The notes under the pieces: model-generated
What the model saw: the letters and a program-made list of their open reading frames with translations, nothing else
The model's database searches: none
Told to the model about the DNA's origin: nothing
Shown: one piece after another, positions 9,296 to 17,576 of the stretch
Layout of the letters: each line of letters opens with the position of its first letter
Numbering within the stretch: the first letter of the stretch is position 1
Translations under genes and position numbers: made by a program
NCBI GenBank assembly: GCA_016214145.1
Contig: JACRPA010000008.1
Coordinates: 1 to 64,000, forward strand
Length of the DNA: 64,000 nucleotides
Origin: Rhodocyclales bacterium
Lineage (GTDB): Bacteria; Pseudomonadota; Gammaproteobacteria; Burkholderiales; Rhodocyclaceae
Direction of reading: 5' to 3'

Positions 9296-9511
9296 TCATT
9301 GATCTGGCACCACCATGAACTTGTGTCGCGGCGCGTCGCAGTTCGGGCAGCTCCAGTGCGCGGGCAACGCGGCGAACGGCGTGCCGGGCGCGACCTGCCA
9401 GACCGGATCGCCCGCGGCCGGATCGTATACCCACCAGCAGATGCCGCATTCGAGCCGGCTGCCGGCGGCGATCCGTTCGCTGTCGCCCAGGTAGGAGCCT
9501 TCGAACATCAT
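9296..9511 (-). CDS. hupI: hydrogenase-associated rubredoxin HupI/HoxR
   Basis: A 71-residue rubredoxin with two iron-binding pairs, LECGICWWVYDPAAGDP and WSCPNCDAPRHKFM. HupI/HoxR-type rubredoxins are found only in operons for uptake hydrogenases working in air and are thought to protect or help mature the small-subunit clusters. The start codon abuts the hupH stop with no gap, and a second Met follows immediately. Confidence 0.92.
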   Translation of the reverse strand: MMFEGSYLGDSERIAAGSRLECGICWWVYDPAAGDPVWQVAPGTPFAALPAHWSCPNCDAPRHKFMVVPDQ

Positions 9512-10381
9512 TTACTCCAGGGAGAGCATTTCCAGCCACTCGCCCAGCCTCTCGATGCTGTCGGCGTGGTCCTCGGCGGCGGCGAGCGCCACCTCGGGCA
9601 CATCGACCACCTCGATGGTGTCGAGGATCGGCCTGTCCATGCTGTTGAAGTACTGCACCCGCCAGACGCAGGCGAGCAGCGTGCTGGCGATGCGGCAGTT
9701 GCCGTAGCCGCGCGAGAGGATCGTCGCCGGGCCGGCGCCCAGCGCCTGCGCCAGGTGGTCGAGGTCCTGCGGCGACACCGGCAGCAGGGTCAGGTTGATG
9801 ACATGGGGCGGCTGGCCGGGACGCCAGCGCGCAGCGTGGTCGGCGATCTCCGCCAGCAGCGCCGGCGCGTTCATGAGGCCTGTCCTGAGCTCCGTCGAAG
9901 GGCCGGGCGGCTGCGCCGGCACGGCGAGCCGGGTCGCGCCGAGCGCCTGCACCGAGGCGGTCACCGCCGCCGGAATCGGGCAGACCTCGATCGCGTCGGC
10001 GGCGATCGCGCCGTCGTCCGCCAGCTCGCGCACGCGCCAGACGCCGGCGAAGGCCGTCTCCTGGATGCGCAGCCGGCGCGGCGCGCGCACCACGACGCTG
10101 ACCTCGCCCTCGCCCAGCGTCTGGTTGAGCAGTTCGAGCGCCGCCGGCTGCAGTCCGCCCAGGTCGAAGCGCGGTACGCCGAACGGCTGCATCCGCATGG
10201 CCGCGATCAGGCGTTTCAGGAAGGCGCGCACCTGCAGCAGGGCCTGCGGATCGGCCGCTTCGGGCGAGGGCGGCTGGCGGAACACCGCCATGTCGGTGGG
10301 CAGGGGCAGATAGTCCAGCACTTCGTCGCCGGCCTGCGAGCCGGGACCGACTGCATTCACCGGGAGCGGAAAGGGTTTCAT
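9512..10381 (-). CDS. hupH: hydrogenase expression/formation protein HupH/HoxQ
   Basis: A 289-residue HupH/HoxQ/HyaF-type protein. Family signatures include VPRFDLGGLQPAALELLNQTLGEGEVS near the middle and SRGYGNCRIASTLLACVWRVQYFNSMDRPILDTIEVVDVPEVALAAAEDHADS-type sequence at the C-terminus (seen in segments). Together with HupG it chaperones the Tat-exported small subunit precursor. The middle segment around residues 158-166 (PGPSTELRTGL) is encoded by a short palindromic repeat at 9878-9904 that also occurs in hsdR, so it is probably an in-frame insertion in a variable loop. Confidence 0.9.
   Translation of the reverse strand: MKPFPLPVNAVGPGSQAGDEVLDYLPLPTDMAVFRQPPSPEAADPQALLQVRAFLKRLIAAMRMQPFGVPRFDLGGLQPAALELLNQTLGEGEVSVVVRAPRRLRIQETAFAGVWRVRELADDGAIAADAIEVCPIPAAVTASVQALGATRLAVPAQPPGPSTELRTGLMNAPALLAEIADHAARWRPGQPPHVINLTLLPVSPQDLDHLAQALGAGPATILSRGYGNCRIASTLLACVWRVQYFNSMDRPILDTIEVVDVPEVALAAAEDHADSIERLGEWLEMLSLE
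9878..9904. repeat. CCTGAGC-CGTCGAAGGGC repeat inside hupH (family I)
   Basis: A CCTGAGCTCCGTCGAAGGGC element within hupH. The same motif (CCTGAGCCCGTCGAAGGGC) is inside hsdR at 22777-22806. It keeps the frame in both genes. Confidence 0.7.
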
Positions 10382-10392
10382 AGGAGAGGTCC

Positions 10393-10878
10393 TCAGTGGC
10401 AGGCGCCGGATGTATCTGCACAGCGGGTGCCTTCACCACGGACGGCGATGCCGAGCGAAGGCGCGCGGCCGGCGGGCTTGTCCAGCATGGCGGACATCTC
10501 GCGCAGGTAGGCGTCCCAGTCGCGCATGCCCTCGATGGCGCCGACGTAAGCGCCGGCGCGCAGGAAGACCAGCGCCGGCCAGGTGCTGAAGCCGTAGCGC
10601 GCCGCCAGGCCGCGCGCCGACGCGACATCGAGCACGCCGGCCTGCAGGCGCCCGCCGAGGCGCTTCAGCACTTCGGGCAGCACCACCGCGACATCCCAGG
10701 TTTCCGGCACGCGCACGGGGTCCTCGGCGAACAGCACGACGCGGTCGCCCGGGCCGGCGGCAAAGGCCTCGAAGTTCCCGGTATCCAGTTGCGCGAAGCC
10801 GTGACGCTCGGCCATGCGGTCCATGAGGACGTTGAAATCATCCGCCGTCGGCGAAAGCGGAAGCATGGTTTCAGTCAT
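10393..10878 (-). CDS. hupG: hydrogenase small-subunit chaperone HupG/HoxO (thioredoxin-like)
   Basis: A 161-residue HyaE/HupG/HoxO-family protein. The fold is thioredoxin-like without the catalytic CxxC: GDRVVLFAEDPVRVPETWDVAVVLPEV, then DVASARGLAARYGFSTWPALVFLRAGAYVG in place of the usual cis-Pro region. HoxO-type proteins bind the small-subunit precursor and delay export until clusters are in place. The 5' end overlaps hupF by 8 bp and hupH follows after 11 bp, so translation is probably coupled. Confidence 0.9.
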   Translation of the reverse strand: MTETMLPLSPTADDFNVLMDRMAERHGFAQLDTGNFEAFAAGPGDRVVLFAEDPVRVPETWDVAVVLPEVLKRLGGRLQAGVLDVASARGLAARYGFSTWPALVFLRAGAYVGAIEGMRDWDAYLREMSAMLDKPAGRAPSLGIAVRGEGTRCADTSGACH

Positions 10879-11185
10879 GGTTTGCTGCTCCCAGAAGAAA
10901 GTCGGGCAGTTGCGGTTCGCGCCCGGCGAGATCGGAAAAATGGCGGTCGAGATCCGCCGTCTCGCCGGACAGCACGGCCTCCAGCGCGGCGAGGGCGTCG
11001 TTCACTTTCCGCGCCTGCGCCTCGCTGACGATTTCCCGCGCCGTGCCGAGAAAGCCCAGCACCCACTGGCCGGCTTCGAGCGGACCGGTGAGCAGCGTAT
11101 CGAGGTGCGCCTCGCCGTTGCGGCCGGCGCACAGCGCCAGCTGGCCCTCCATCCGCAGCACCTGCATGGGAATCGCGATGCACAT
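10871..11185 (-). CDS. hupF: HypC-family chaperone HupF/HoxL
   Basis: A 104-residue HypC-like chaperone beginning MCIAIPMQV; Cys2 is the residue that binds the Fe(CN)2CO unit in HypC proteins. It is longer than HypC proper (84 residues here) because of a C-terminal helical extension, as in HupF/HoxL, which is specific to uptake hydrogenases made in air. Three HypC paralogues occur in the window (this one, 35426-35680 and 49643-49888), one per maturation line. Confidence 0.9.
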   Translation of the reverse strand: MCIAIPMQVLRMEGQLALCAGRNGEAHLDTLLTGPLEAGQWVLGFLGTAREIVSEAQARKVNDALAALEAVLSGETADLDRHFSDLAGREPQLPDFLLGAANHD

Positions 11186-11188
11186 GGG

Positions 11189-11872
11189 TCAAATGCCCCT
11201 CTCCCCCAGCCCCTCTCCCGCCGGGGGAGAGGGGAGCGTCGCGGGTCGCTGCGCGCCCATATCTTCAAAACAGCGGGCGTCGCCGATGCGGCAGGCGGCG
11301 TCGGCGGAAGGCCGGCCGGACTCGTAGGCGGCGATGCGCAGCGCGCCGTCGTTGAGGCCGGCCTCCGCCGCCGTGTCGCGGAGGCTGACTTTGCAGCCCC
11401 AGTCGCGCAGGCGCCCGACGGCGATCGCCAGCGCCTCCGGAATGCGCGCCCGCACCTCCGGCCGCAGGCTGCCGCCGTAGTCGTCGAGTTCCGCCGGCTG
11501 CACGCCGATCAGCAGCATCCCGCCCGGGCAGCGGCCGGTGAGTTCCGCCGCGGCGATCACCTCCTGGAAACCGGTCTGATGCAGGCTCATTTTCTTGGCG
11601 CCCATGAATCGCGGCACCTCGCCGTCCTCCACCAGGCGCAGCGTGCCCGGTTCGAGGCCGTAGTCGATGGCGTCGAAGACGATCAGGCGCTGCGCCTCCT
11701 GCAGGTAGGGCAGCAGGTAGAGCCCCTGGGTGCCGCCGTCGAGGATGCGCACCTGCTCCGGCATTGCATACTCCGCCGCCAGCGCCTCGACGCAGCGCAC
11801 GCCGAAACCCTCGTCGGCCCAGAGCAGGTTGCCGATGCCGAGGACGAGGATATCGAAGGAGACATCTTCCAT
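11189..11872 (-). CDS. hupD: hydrogenase maturation endopeptidase HupD/HoxM
   Basis: A 227-residue nickel-dependent protease with LGIGNLLWADEGFGVRCVEALA, DGGTQGLYLL and FDAIDYGLEPG; the conserved Glu16-region and Asp residues recognise Ni in the precursor. It should cut the 15-residue tail of HupL after the CLACSTH motif. The protein is longer than usual: its last 17 or so residues (PATLPSPPAGEGLGERGI) are encoded by the palindromic CCCTCTCCC-GGGAGAGGG repeat at 11199-11235, so the original stop has been replaced by repeat sequence. Confidence 0.92.
   Translation of the reverse strand: MEDVSFDILVLGIGNLLWADEGFGVRCVEALAAEYAMPEQVRILDGGTQGLYLLPYLQEAQRLIVFDAIDYGLEPGTLRLVEDGEVPRFMGAKKMSLHQTGFQEVIAAAELTGRCPGGMLLIGVQPAELDDYGGSLRPEVRARIPEALAIAVGRLRDWGCKVSLRDTAAEAGLNDGALRIAAYESGRPSADAACRIGDARCFEDMGAQRPATLPSPPAGEGLGERGI
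11199..11235. repeat. CCCTCTCCC/GGGAGAGGG palindromic repeat (family F) forming the 3' end of hupD
   Basis: An inverted repeat with arms CCCCTCTCCCG and the complementary GGGAGAGGGG. Related copies lie within hsdR (21071-21152 and 21569-21612) and between hsdM and hoxA (29559-29595). Here it supplies the last codons of hupD. Confidence 0.85.
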
Positions 11873-11904
11873 GTCAATGCTTCCCTCTGCGAACGGAGCC
11901 GCCC

Positions 11905-11964
11905 GTAGGAGCGGGCTTGCCCGCGATGATGGCCGTCGATATCGCGGGCAAGCCCGCTCCTACG
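11905..11964. repeat. inverted pair of CGTAGGAGCGGGCTTGCCCGCGAT (family B)
   Basis: A complete two-arm copy in the gap between hupC and hupD: GTAGGAGCGGGCTTGCCCGCGAT followed by ATCGCGGGCAAGCCCGCTCCTAC. It lies within the transcript of the hup operon and could form an RNA hairpin that stabilises the upstream hupSLC message. Confidence 0.9.
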
Positions 11965-11980
11965 GAAAACCGTCGCGTAG

Positions 11981-12727
11981 TCACTTCTTCAGCATCCGGT
12001 AGCCGCTGATCATGGTGGAGAGCATGCTCTGCCGGCCCATGATGTCTTCGCGGATCGCCGCATAGACATGGAAGATCACGAACAGCACGATCGCCCACAT
12101 GCCGAGGTGGTGCCAGGTGTGCACGTCCTGCGACTGGCCGAAGAGCGGGATCACCCAGCTGGTGAACAGGATGTGCGACCAATGGCCCGCTTGCGCCCCC
12201 TCGCCGTAGAGCGCGAAGCCGGTGGCGAGCATGAACAGCGTCATGAGGAAGACGCCGAAGAACATGGCCAGGCGCGCCAGCGGGTTGTGGCCGACGTAGC
12301 GGTTCGGGTACGGCCGCAGGAAGGCGTACCACTGCAGCATCGCGCCGACCTCGCGCCAATAGGCGGCGGTGAGCAGCGGCAGCGTGAAGATCTCGCGGGC
12401 GTGGCTGTTGCCGGCGAAGCCCCAGTAGATGCGCACGAGGAAGCCGACCGCCAGGATGTAGGCGGCGGCGAAGTGGGCGAAGCGGATGTAGCCGAAGAGG
12501 AAACTGTCGCTCGCCTCGCCAGGCATCGACGGCAGCGGCGAGCCGATCAGGTAGCCGCTCGCCGCCAGCGTGACGATGCACAGGGCGTTCACCCAGTGCC
12601 ACAGGCGCACCGGCGCTTCGTACACATACATCGACTTGATCGACGGGGCCTGCTGCACCGCCGCTTCGTCCACTCCGGTTGCTGTGGCCATGTCGTGGTA
12701 GCTGCTGCTGTCTCTTGCGAGGGACAT
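11981..12727 (-). CDS. hupC: Ni/Fe-hydrogenase b-type cytochrome subunit HupC/HoxZ
   Basis: A 248-residue integral membrane dihaem cytochrome b. Four hydrophobic segments with histidines at expected places are visible: RLWHWVNALCIVTLAASGYLIG, RFAHFAAAYILAVGFLVRIYWGF, ARLAMFFGVFLMTLFMLATGFALYG and TWHHLGMWAIVLFVIFHVYAAIRED. It anchors HupSL at the periplasmic face and passes electrons to quinone. The start at 12727 is supported by AAAGGAGA six bases upstream; an inner Met at residue 13 has no such site. It is the third structural gene, after hupS and hupL. Confidence 0.94.
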   Translation of the reverse strand: MSLARDSSSYHDMATATGVDEAAVQQAPSIKSMYVYEAPVRLWHWVNALCIVTLAASGYLIGSPLPSMPGEASDSFLFGYIRFAHFAAAYILAVGFLVRIYWGFAGNSHAREIFTLPLLTAAYWREVGAMLQWYAFLRPYPNRYVGHNPLARLAMFFGVFLMTLFMLATGFALYGEGAQAGHWSHILFTSWVIPLFGQSQDVHTWHHLGMWAIVLFVIFHVYAAIREDIMGRQSMLSTMISGYRMLKK

Positions 12728-12746
12728 GCTTGTCTCCTTTCGATTC

Positions 12747-12816
12747 CGTAGGTCGGCCTTCAGGCCGACAGCCGTGGTTGATCGGGGGCCATAGTCGGGC
12801 TGAAGCCCGACCTACG
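12747..12816. repeat. inverted pair of family A repeat between hupL and hupC
   Basis: CGTAGGTCGGCCTTCAGGCCGAC and its inverted partner GTCGGGCTGAAGCCCGACCTACG, about 23 bp apart. It fills most of the hupL-hupC gap. Confidence 0.9.
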
Positions 12817-12819
12817 GGC

Positions 12820-14610
12820 TCAGCGGACCTTGACGACGGCCATCTCCTGCCCGTCCGGACTCATCACATGCGTCGAGCAGGCCAGGCAGGGGTCGAAGCT
12901 GTGGATGGTGCGCAGGATTTCCAGGGGCTCGTCGGCCTTGGCCATCGGCGTGTTCATGAGCGAGGCCTCGAAGGCGCCGATCTGTCCCTTGCCGTCGCGC
13001 GGGCTGCCGTTCCAGGTGGTCGGCACGACGCACTGGTAGTTGTCGATCCTGCCGTCCTTGATCCTGATCCAGTGGGCGAGCGCGCCGCGCGGCGCCTCGG
13101 TGAAGCCGGCGCCCTTGACCTCCTTCGGCCAGGTGGCCGGATCCCATTTCTCGATGTTGGCGGTGCTGGAGTCGCCGGCCTTGATGTTGGCGATCAGCTT
13201 GTCGTGGAAATAGGCGAGCTTGTGCGCCGCCCACTGGCATTCGAGGCCGCGCGCCGCGGTGCGGCCGAGCGTGGAGAAGAGCGCGCTGAGCGGCACGTCG
13301 AGCTTTTTCAGCACCATGTCCACCGGCTCCTTGAACTCGGGGTTCTTCTGCACATAGCCGATGATGTAGCGCGCCAGCGGGCCGACCTCCATGGCGTGGC
13401 CGCGCCAGCGCGGCGCCTTGATCCAGGAATACTTGGCCGCCTCGTCCAGCTCCTTGATGTCGGTCTTCGTCCCCTTGGCGTTTTTGCCCAGCGCGAAGTT
13501 CGGTTCGGTGACGCCGTCGAAGGGATGCAGGCCCCTGGCCTCGTCCGCATACTTGTACCAGGAGTGCGTGACGAATTCCTGGATCTGCTCCGGGTCCTTC
13601 AGGTCGACCTCGTGCACCCGCGTGAGGTCGCCGTTGATGATGGCGCCGCGCGGCAGCAGCAGGTTCTTCGCCGAATAGTCGTTGGCGCGATCGGGGATGT
13701 CGCCGTAGGAGAGCACCGACTTCGACGACAGGCCGCCGCCGTGCAGCCAGCCCTTGTAGAACGAGGCGATGGCCAGCAGGTCCGGGATGTAGACCTGCTC
13801 GGTGAACTCGATCGAGCGGTCGATGATGCTCTTCACCAGGTTCAGCCGTTCCATGTTGATGGCGCCGACCGCCCCCGTGTCGTGCACGTTGATGGCGCAG
13901 GGCATGCCGCCGACCAGCCAGTTCGGGTGCGGGTTCTTGCCGCCGAAGATGGTGTGGATCTTGACGATCTCCTTCTGGAAATCGAGCGCCTCCAGGTAGT
14001 GCGCGACCGCCATCAGGTTGGCTTCCGGCGGCAGCTTGTAGGCCGGGTTGCCCCAATAGCCGTTCATGAAGGGGCCGAGCTGGCCCGATTCGACGAATTT
14101 CTTCAGGCGGTTCTGCAGGTCGCGGAAATAGCCGGGCGAGGACAGCGGCCAGGCGGAAATGCTCTGCGCCAGCTCGGAGGTGCGCTTCGGGTCGGCCTTC
14201 AGCGCCGAGACGACGTCGACCCAGTCGAGCGCGTGCAGGTGGTAGAAGTGCACCAGGTGGTCGTGCACCTGCAGGGTCAGCTGCATCATGTTGCGGATGG
14301 TGTTGGCGTTCTCCGGTATCTTGATGGCCAGCGCGTCCTCCACCGCGCGCACCGAGGTCAGCGCGTGGGTGCCGGTGCACACGCCGCAGATGCGCTCGGT
14401 GAAGGCCCAGGCGTCGCGCGGATCGCGGCCCTTGAGGATGACCTCGAGGCCGCGCCACATGGTGCCGGTGGACACGGCGTTGCGGATGACGTTGTTGGCG
14501 TCGAGGTTCACCTCGACGCGCAGGTGCCCTTCGATGCGGCACACCGGATCGACGACGACGCGCTTGCCGCTGTTGTCGAGCTTGAAGCCCTGTGTCTCGT
14601 ACACGCCCAT
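12820..14610 (-). CDS. hupL: uptake [NiFe] hydrogenase large subunit HupL/HoxG (group 1d type)
   Basis: A 596-residue catalytic subunit. The Ni-Fe site cysteines are in ERICGVCTG (Cys75, Cys78) and DPCLACSTH (Cys575, Cys578). The motif is followed by a 15-residue tail, [15 protein letters not shown], to be removed by HupD after His581. The N-terminus [22 protein letters not shown] is typical of HyaB/HoxG enzymes. It lies 2 bp from hupS and partners it; with HupC it oxidises H2 on the periplasmic side of the inner membrane. Confidence 0.96.
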   Translation of the reverse strand: MGVYETQGFKLDNSGKRVVVDPVCRIEGHLRVEVNLDANNVIRNAVSTGTMWRGLEVILKGRDPRDAWAFTERICGVCTGTHALTSVRAVEDALAIKIPENANTIRNMMQLTLQVHDHLVHFYHLHALDWVDVVSALKADPKRTSELAQSISAWPLSSPGYFRDLQNRLKKFVESGQLGPFMNGYWGNPAYKLPPEANLMAVAHYLEALDFQKEIVKIHTIFGGKNPHPNWLVGGMPCAINVHDTGAVGAINMERLNLVKSIIDRSIEFTEQVYIPDLLAIASFYKGWLHGGGLSSKSVLSYGDIPDRANDYSAKNLLLPRGAIINGDLTRVHEVDLKDPEQIQEFVTHSWYKYADEARGLHPFDGVTEPNFALGKNAKGTKTDIKELDEAAKYSWIKAPRWRGHAMEVGPLARYIIGYVQKNPEFKEPVDMVLKKLDVPLSALFSTLGRTAARGLECQWAAHKLAYFHDKLIANIKAGDSSTANIEKWDPATWPKEVKGAGFTEAPRGALAHWIRIKDGRIDNYQCVVPTTWNGSPRDGKGQIGAFEASLMNTPMAKADEPLEILRTIHSFDPCLACSTHVMSPDGQEMAVVKVR

Positions 14611-14612
14611 GT

Positions 14613-15698
14613 TTACTTGCCTCCCTGGTTCTCTTCAGCGTGATTGACGCGCGCCCGCTTGATGGCGGAGACCGCCGCGTGCGCCGCCACCGCGGCGCCG
14701 GCGACCGCCGCCGCCGTGCCGCCGACCTTGTCGGCGTTCGCCTCGACGCCGAACTGCTTGATGTGGGTCAGGCGGTCGTAGAACCCGCCCTTGTCCCAGA
14801 AGCCTTCCTCGGAGCAGCCGATGCAGCCGTGGCCGGAGGCGATGGGGAAGGAGACGCCGCCGTTCCAGCGCGTCGTCGAGCAGGCGTTGTAGGTGGTCGG
14901 CCCCTTGCAGCCCATCTTGTAGAGGCAGTAGCCGCGGCGCGCCGCGTCGTCGTCCCATTCCTCGACGAACTGGCCGGCGTCGAAATGCGGCCGGCGATAG
15001 CATTTGTCGTGGATGCGCTGGCCGTAGAACATCTTCGGCCGGCCCTGGCGATCCAGCTCTGGAATGCGGTCGAAGGTCAGCATGTAGGTGACGACGCCGG
15101 TCATCACCTCGGCGATCGGCGGGCAGCCCGGCACCTTGATGATCGGCTTGTCGGTGATGACCTTGTGCACCGGCACCGCCTGCGTCGGATTCGGCTTGGC
15201 CGCCTGCACGCAGCCCCACGAGGCGCAGGAGCCCCAGGAGATGATGGCCTTGGCGTCGGCTGCCATGTACTTGAGCTTCTCGACGAAGGGCTTGCCGCTC
15301 TGGATGCAGTACATGCCGCCCTCGTTCAATGGCGGATTGCCCTCGACGGCGAGGATGTACTGGCCCTTGTACTTCTTCTTGATCTCCTCGAGGATCGCCT
15401 CGGCCTGGTGGCCGGCGGCGGCCATCAGCGTGTCGTCGTAGTCGAGCGAGAGCATCGACAGCACCACGTCCTTCGCCAGCGGATGCGCCGAGCGGATGAA
15501 CGATTCCGAGCAGCAGGTGCATTCCAGCCCGTGCAGCCAGATCACCGGCGTGCGCGGCTTGGTCTCCAGCGCATGGGCAATGCGCGGCGCGAAAGCCGAA
15601 CCAAGGCCGAGCGACGTCGCCGTGAGGCTGCAGAACTTGAGGAAGCTGCGCCGCGTGATGCCCTGCCGCCGCAACGTTTCGTAGAAGGTTTCGATCAT
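14613..15698 (-). CDS. hupS: uptake [NiFe] hydrogenase small subunit HupS/HoxK, O2-tolerant signature
   Basis: A 361-residue subunit with a Tat signal (TRRSFLK at residues 15-21) ending near residue 45, and a C-terminal membrane helix (about 325-345, Ala-rich). The proximal-cluster region has six cysteines: ECTCC (60, 62, 63), CASWGC (158, 163) and PGCPP (192). Two extra cysteines (62 and 163) are those that form the [4Fe-3S] cluster in O2-tolerant E. coli Hyd-1 and Ralstonia MBH; the HybO paralogue here has Gly at both sites. It is the first gene of the operon, with GGAGG eight bases before the ATG and a sigma-54 promoter at 15734-15748. Confidence 0.96.
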   Translation of the reverse strand: MIETFYETLRRQGITRRSFLKFCSLTATSLGLGSAFAPRIAHALETKPRTPVIWLHGLECTCCSESFIRSAHPLAKDVVLSMLSLDYDDTLMAAAGHQAEAILEEIKKKYKGQYILAVEGNPPLNEGGMYCIQSGKPFVEKLKYMAADAKAIISWGSCASWGCVQAAKPNPTQAVPVHKVITDKPIIKVPGCPPIAEVMTGVVTYMLTFDRIPELDRQGRPKMFYGQRIHDKCYRRPHFDAGQFVEEWDDDAARRGYCLYKMGCKGPTTYNACSTTRWNGGVSFPIASGHGCIGCSEEGFWDKGGFYDRLTHIKQFGVEANADKVGGTAAAVAGAAVAAHAAVSAIKRARVNHAEENQGGK

Positions 15699-15733
15699 GG
15701 GTGTGCCTCCGTTGGAATCCCGGAGGGCTTAAC

Positions 15734-15748
15734 CCAAGTTCCGTGCCA
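15734..15748 (-). promoter_or_regulatory. sigma-54 promoter (-24/-12) for hupSLC operon
   Basis: On the minus strand the sequence reads TGGCACG-GAAC-TTGG, a match to the sigma-54 consensus TGGCACG-N4-TTGC with one mismatch in the -12 box. It is 36-50 bp upstream of the hupS start. An almost identical element precedes hybO. An NtrC-family activator, HoxA, is encoded at 29601-31055. Confidence 0.8.
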
Positions 15749-15794
15749 GCGGTCGTATGGCAGCGGATTTTTCTTGCGCCTCAGTCGGTTGCGG

Positions 15795-15823
15795 CGAAAA
15801 GTCAGTCCCCACGATACGGCGCC
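15795..15823. repeat. GGAAAAGTCAGTCCC...ATACGGCGCC repeat (family E)
   Basis: One copy of a 29-bp repeat in the hupS-prfC intergenic region. Further copies are at 18391-18420, 20494-20550 (interrupted) and 47961-47989. The unit is not an obvious palindrome. Confidence 0.8.
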
Positions 15824-15884
15824 GACTGATTACTTCAGTTCCGAATTATTTATATCTGCGATAAGCGGGCTTGCAGCGCGGCAT

Positions 15885-15893
15885 TGCTATAAT
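15885..15893 (+). promoter_or_regulatory. extended -10 promoter for prfC
   Basis: TGCTATAAT, a perfect TATAAT with the extended TGn element, ends 10 bp before the prfC ATG. No good -35 hexamer is visible 17 bp upstream, consistent with an extended -10 promoter. The short distance implies a nearly leaderless or very short 5' UTR. Confidence 0.5.
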
Positions 15894-15903
15894 CCGCCCC
15901 CTC

Positions 15904-17523
15904 ATGAACGCACCGACCTTCCCCGCCGACCTGCTGCGCGACGTTGCGCGCCGGCGCACCTTCGCCATCATCTCCCACCCGGACGCGGGCAAGACCACGC
16001 TGACGGAAAAGCTGCTGCTGTTCGGCGGCGCCATCCTGATGGCCGGCACGGTGAAATCGCGCAAGAGCGCGCGCCACGCCACCTCCGACTGGATGGAGGT
16101 GGAGAAGCAGCGCGGCATCTCGGTCACCAGCTCGGTGATGCAGTTCGACTACGGCGGCCACACCATCAACCTGCTCGACACGCCGGGCCACCAGGACTTC
16201 TCCGAGGACACCTACCGCGTGCTCACCGCCGTCGACGCCGCCGTCATGGTCATCGACGCCGCCAAGGGCGTGGAAGCGCAGACCATCAAGCTGCTGGAAG
16301 TCTGCCGGCTGCGCAACACGCCCATCATCACCTTCGTGAACAAGCTCGACCGCGAGGTGCGCGAGCCGATGGAACTGCTGCAGGAGATCGAGTCGGTGCT
16401 GCGGATCGATTGCGCGCCGATCACCTGGCCGGTCGGCATGGGCAAGACCTTCCGCGGCGTCTGGCACCTGCTGCACGAGCAGCTGATGCGCTTCGCTCCC
16501 GGCGAGGAACGCGCCGACGGCAAGACCGAACTGATCGAGGGCATTGCCAATCCCGCGCTGGACGAACGCTTCCCGCTGGAAATCGGCCGGCTGCGCGAGG
16601 ACGTCGAACTGATCCAGGGCGCCAGCCATCCCTTCGACATCACCGCCTTCCTCGCCGGCACGCAGAGCCCGGTGTTCTTCGGCTCCGGCATCAACAACTT
16701 CGGCGTGCGCGAGATCCTGCAGGCGCTGGTCGAATGGGCGCCGCCGCCGCAGCCGCGCGACGGCGGCACGCGCATGGTGCAGCCGGCCGAGCCGCCGTTC
16801 ACCGGCTTCGTCTTCAAGATCCAGGCCAACATGGACCCGAAGCACCGCGACCGCATCGCCTTCTTCCGCGTCTGCTCCGGCCGCTACACGCCGGGCATGA
16901 AAGTCAGTCACCGCAGGACGGCGAAGGAAATGAAGCTCGCCAACGCGCTGACCTTCATGGCCAACGAACGCGTGGCGAGCGAGGACGCGGTGGCCGGCGA
17001 CATCATCGGCATCCACAACCACGGCCAGTTGCAGATCGGCGACACGCTCACCGAGGGCGAGGCGCTCGGCTTCAAGGGCATCCCCTACTTCGCGCCGGAA
17101 CTCTTCCGCGTCGCCCGCCCGCGCGACCCCTTCAAGTCGAAGCAACTGGAGAAGGGCCTGCAGGAGCTGGGCGAGGAAGGCGCCATCCAGGTGTTCCAGG
17201 CGACCATCAGCAACAACCTGCTGCTCGGCGCCGTCGGCGTGCTGCAGTTCGAGATCGTCGCCCAGCGCCTTGCCACCGAATACAAGGTGGACGCCATTTA
17301 CGACGCCGCCTCCATCTCCACCGCGCGCTGGCTCACCTACCCCGACGAAGCGACGCGGCGCGACTTCGAGCGCGAGCAGGCCGCCGCGCTCGCCACCGAC
17401 GTCGACGGCAACCCGGTGTTCCTCGCCACCAACAAGTACAACCTGCAGGTGACCATGGAGCGCTGGACCAGGGTCGGCTTCCACACCACCCGCGAGCACG
17501 GGCAGCGCGTCAGCCACGCGTAA
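15904..17523 (+). CDS. prfC: peptide chain release factor 3
   Basis: A 539-residue translational GTPase that recycles RF1/RF2 from the ribosome. The G domain shows [13 protein letters not shown] (P-loop, residues 24-36), the [10 protein letters not shown] switch I region, [14 protein letters not shown] and NKLDRE. The later [28 protein letters not shown] segment is typical of RF3. The start at 15904 was preferred to an upstream in-frame TTG because that would overlap the TATAAT. It is a core gene unrelated to the hydrogenase genes and marks the edge between the hup operon and the defence island. Confidence 0.96.
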   Translation: MNAPTFPADLLRDVARRRTFAIISHPDAGKTTLTEKLLLFGGAILMAGTVKSRKSARHATSDWMEVEKQRGISVTSSVMQFDYGGHTINLLDTPGHQDFSEDTYRVLTAVDAAVMVIDAAKGVEAQTIKLLEVCRLRNTPIITFVNKLDREVREPMELLQEIESVLRIDCAPITWPVGMGKTFRGVWHLLHEQLMRFAPGEERADGKTELIEGIANPALDERFPLEIGRLREDVELIQGASHPFDITAFLAGTQSPVFFGSGINNFGVREILQALVEWAPPPQPRDGGTRMVQPAEPPFTGFVFKIQANMDPKHRDRIAFFRVCSGRYTPGMKVSHRRTAKEMKLANALTFMANERVASEDAVAGDIIGIHNHGQLQIGDTLTEGEALGFKGIPYFAPELFRVARPRDPFKSKQLEKGLQELGEEGAIQVFQATISNNLLLGAVGVLQFEIVAQRLATEYKVDAIYDAASISTARWLTYPDEATRRDFEREQAAALATDVDGNPVFLATNKYNLQVTMERWTRVGFHTTREHGQRVSHA

Positions 17524-17530
17524 CCATCCC

Positions 17531-17556
17531 GTCATTCCCGCGAAGGCGGGAATCCA
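17531..17556. terminator. GTCATTCCCGCGAAGGCGGGAATCCA hairpin downstream of prfC
   Basis: A short inverted repeat, ATTCCCGC/GCGGGAAT with a 4-base loop, between the convergent prfC and methyltransferase genes. It has no U-run. The same sequence is a widespread bacterial intergenic repeat and probably acts as a transcript-end hairpin for both genes. Confidence 0.5.
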
Positions 17557-17576
17557 GGAACATCAGTTGCGGGTAA

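Noticed and set aside
6479-10510. 1343-codon plus-strand frame over the hup operon
   Set aside because: It is opposite to at least six well-recognised hydrogenase genes, has low-complexity Arg/Ala-rich translation and no family resemblance. Long antisense frames are expected in GC-rich genes.
12679-14643. Long plus-strand frame opposite hupL
   Set aside because: The minus strand has complete [NiFe] active-site motifs; the plus translation has none.
14592-17576. 994-codon plus-strand frame across hupS and prfC
   Set aside because: It spans two unrelated genes out of frame. prfC is clearly in another frame with full GTPase motifs.
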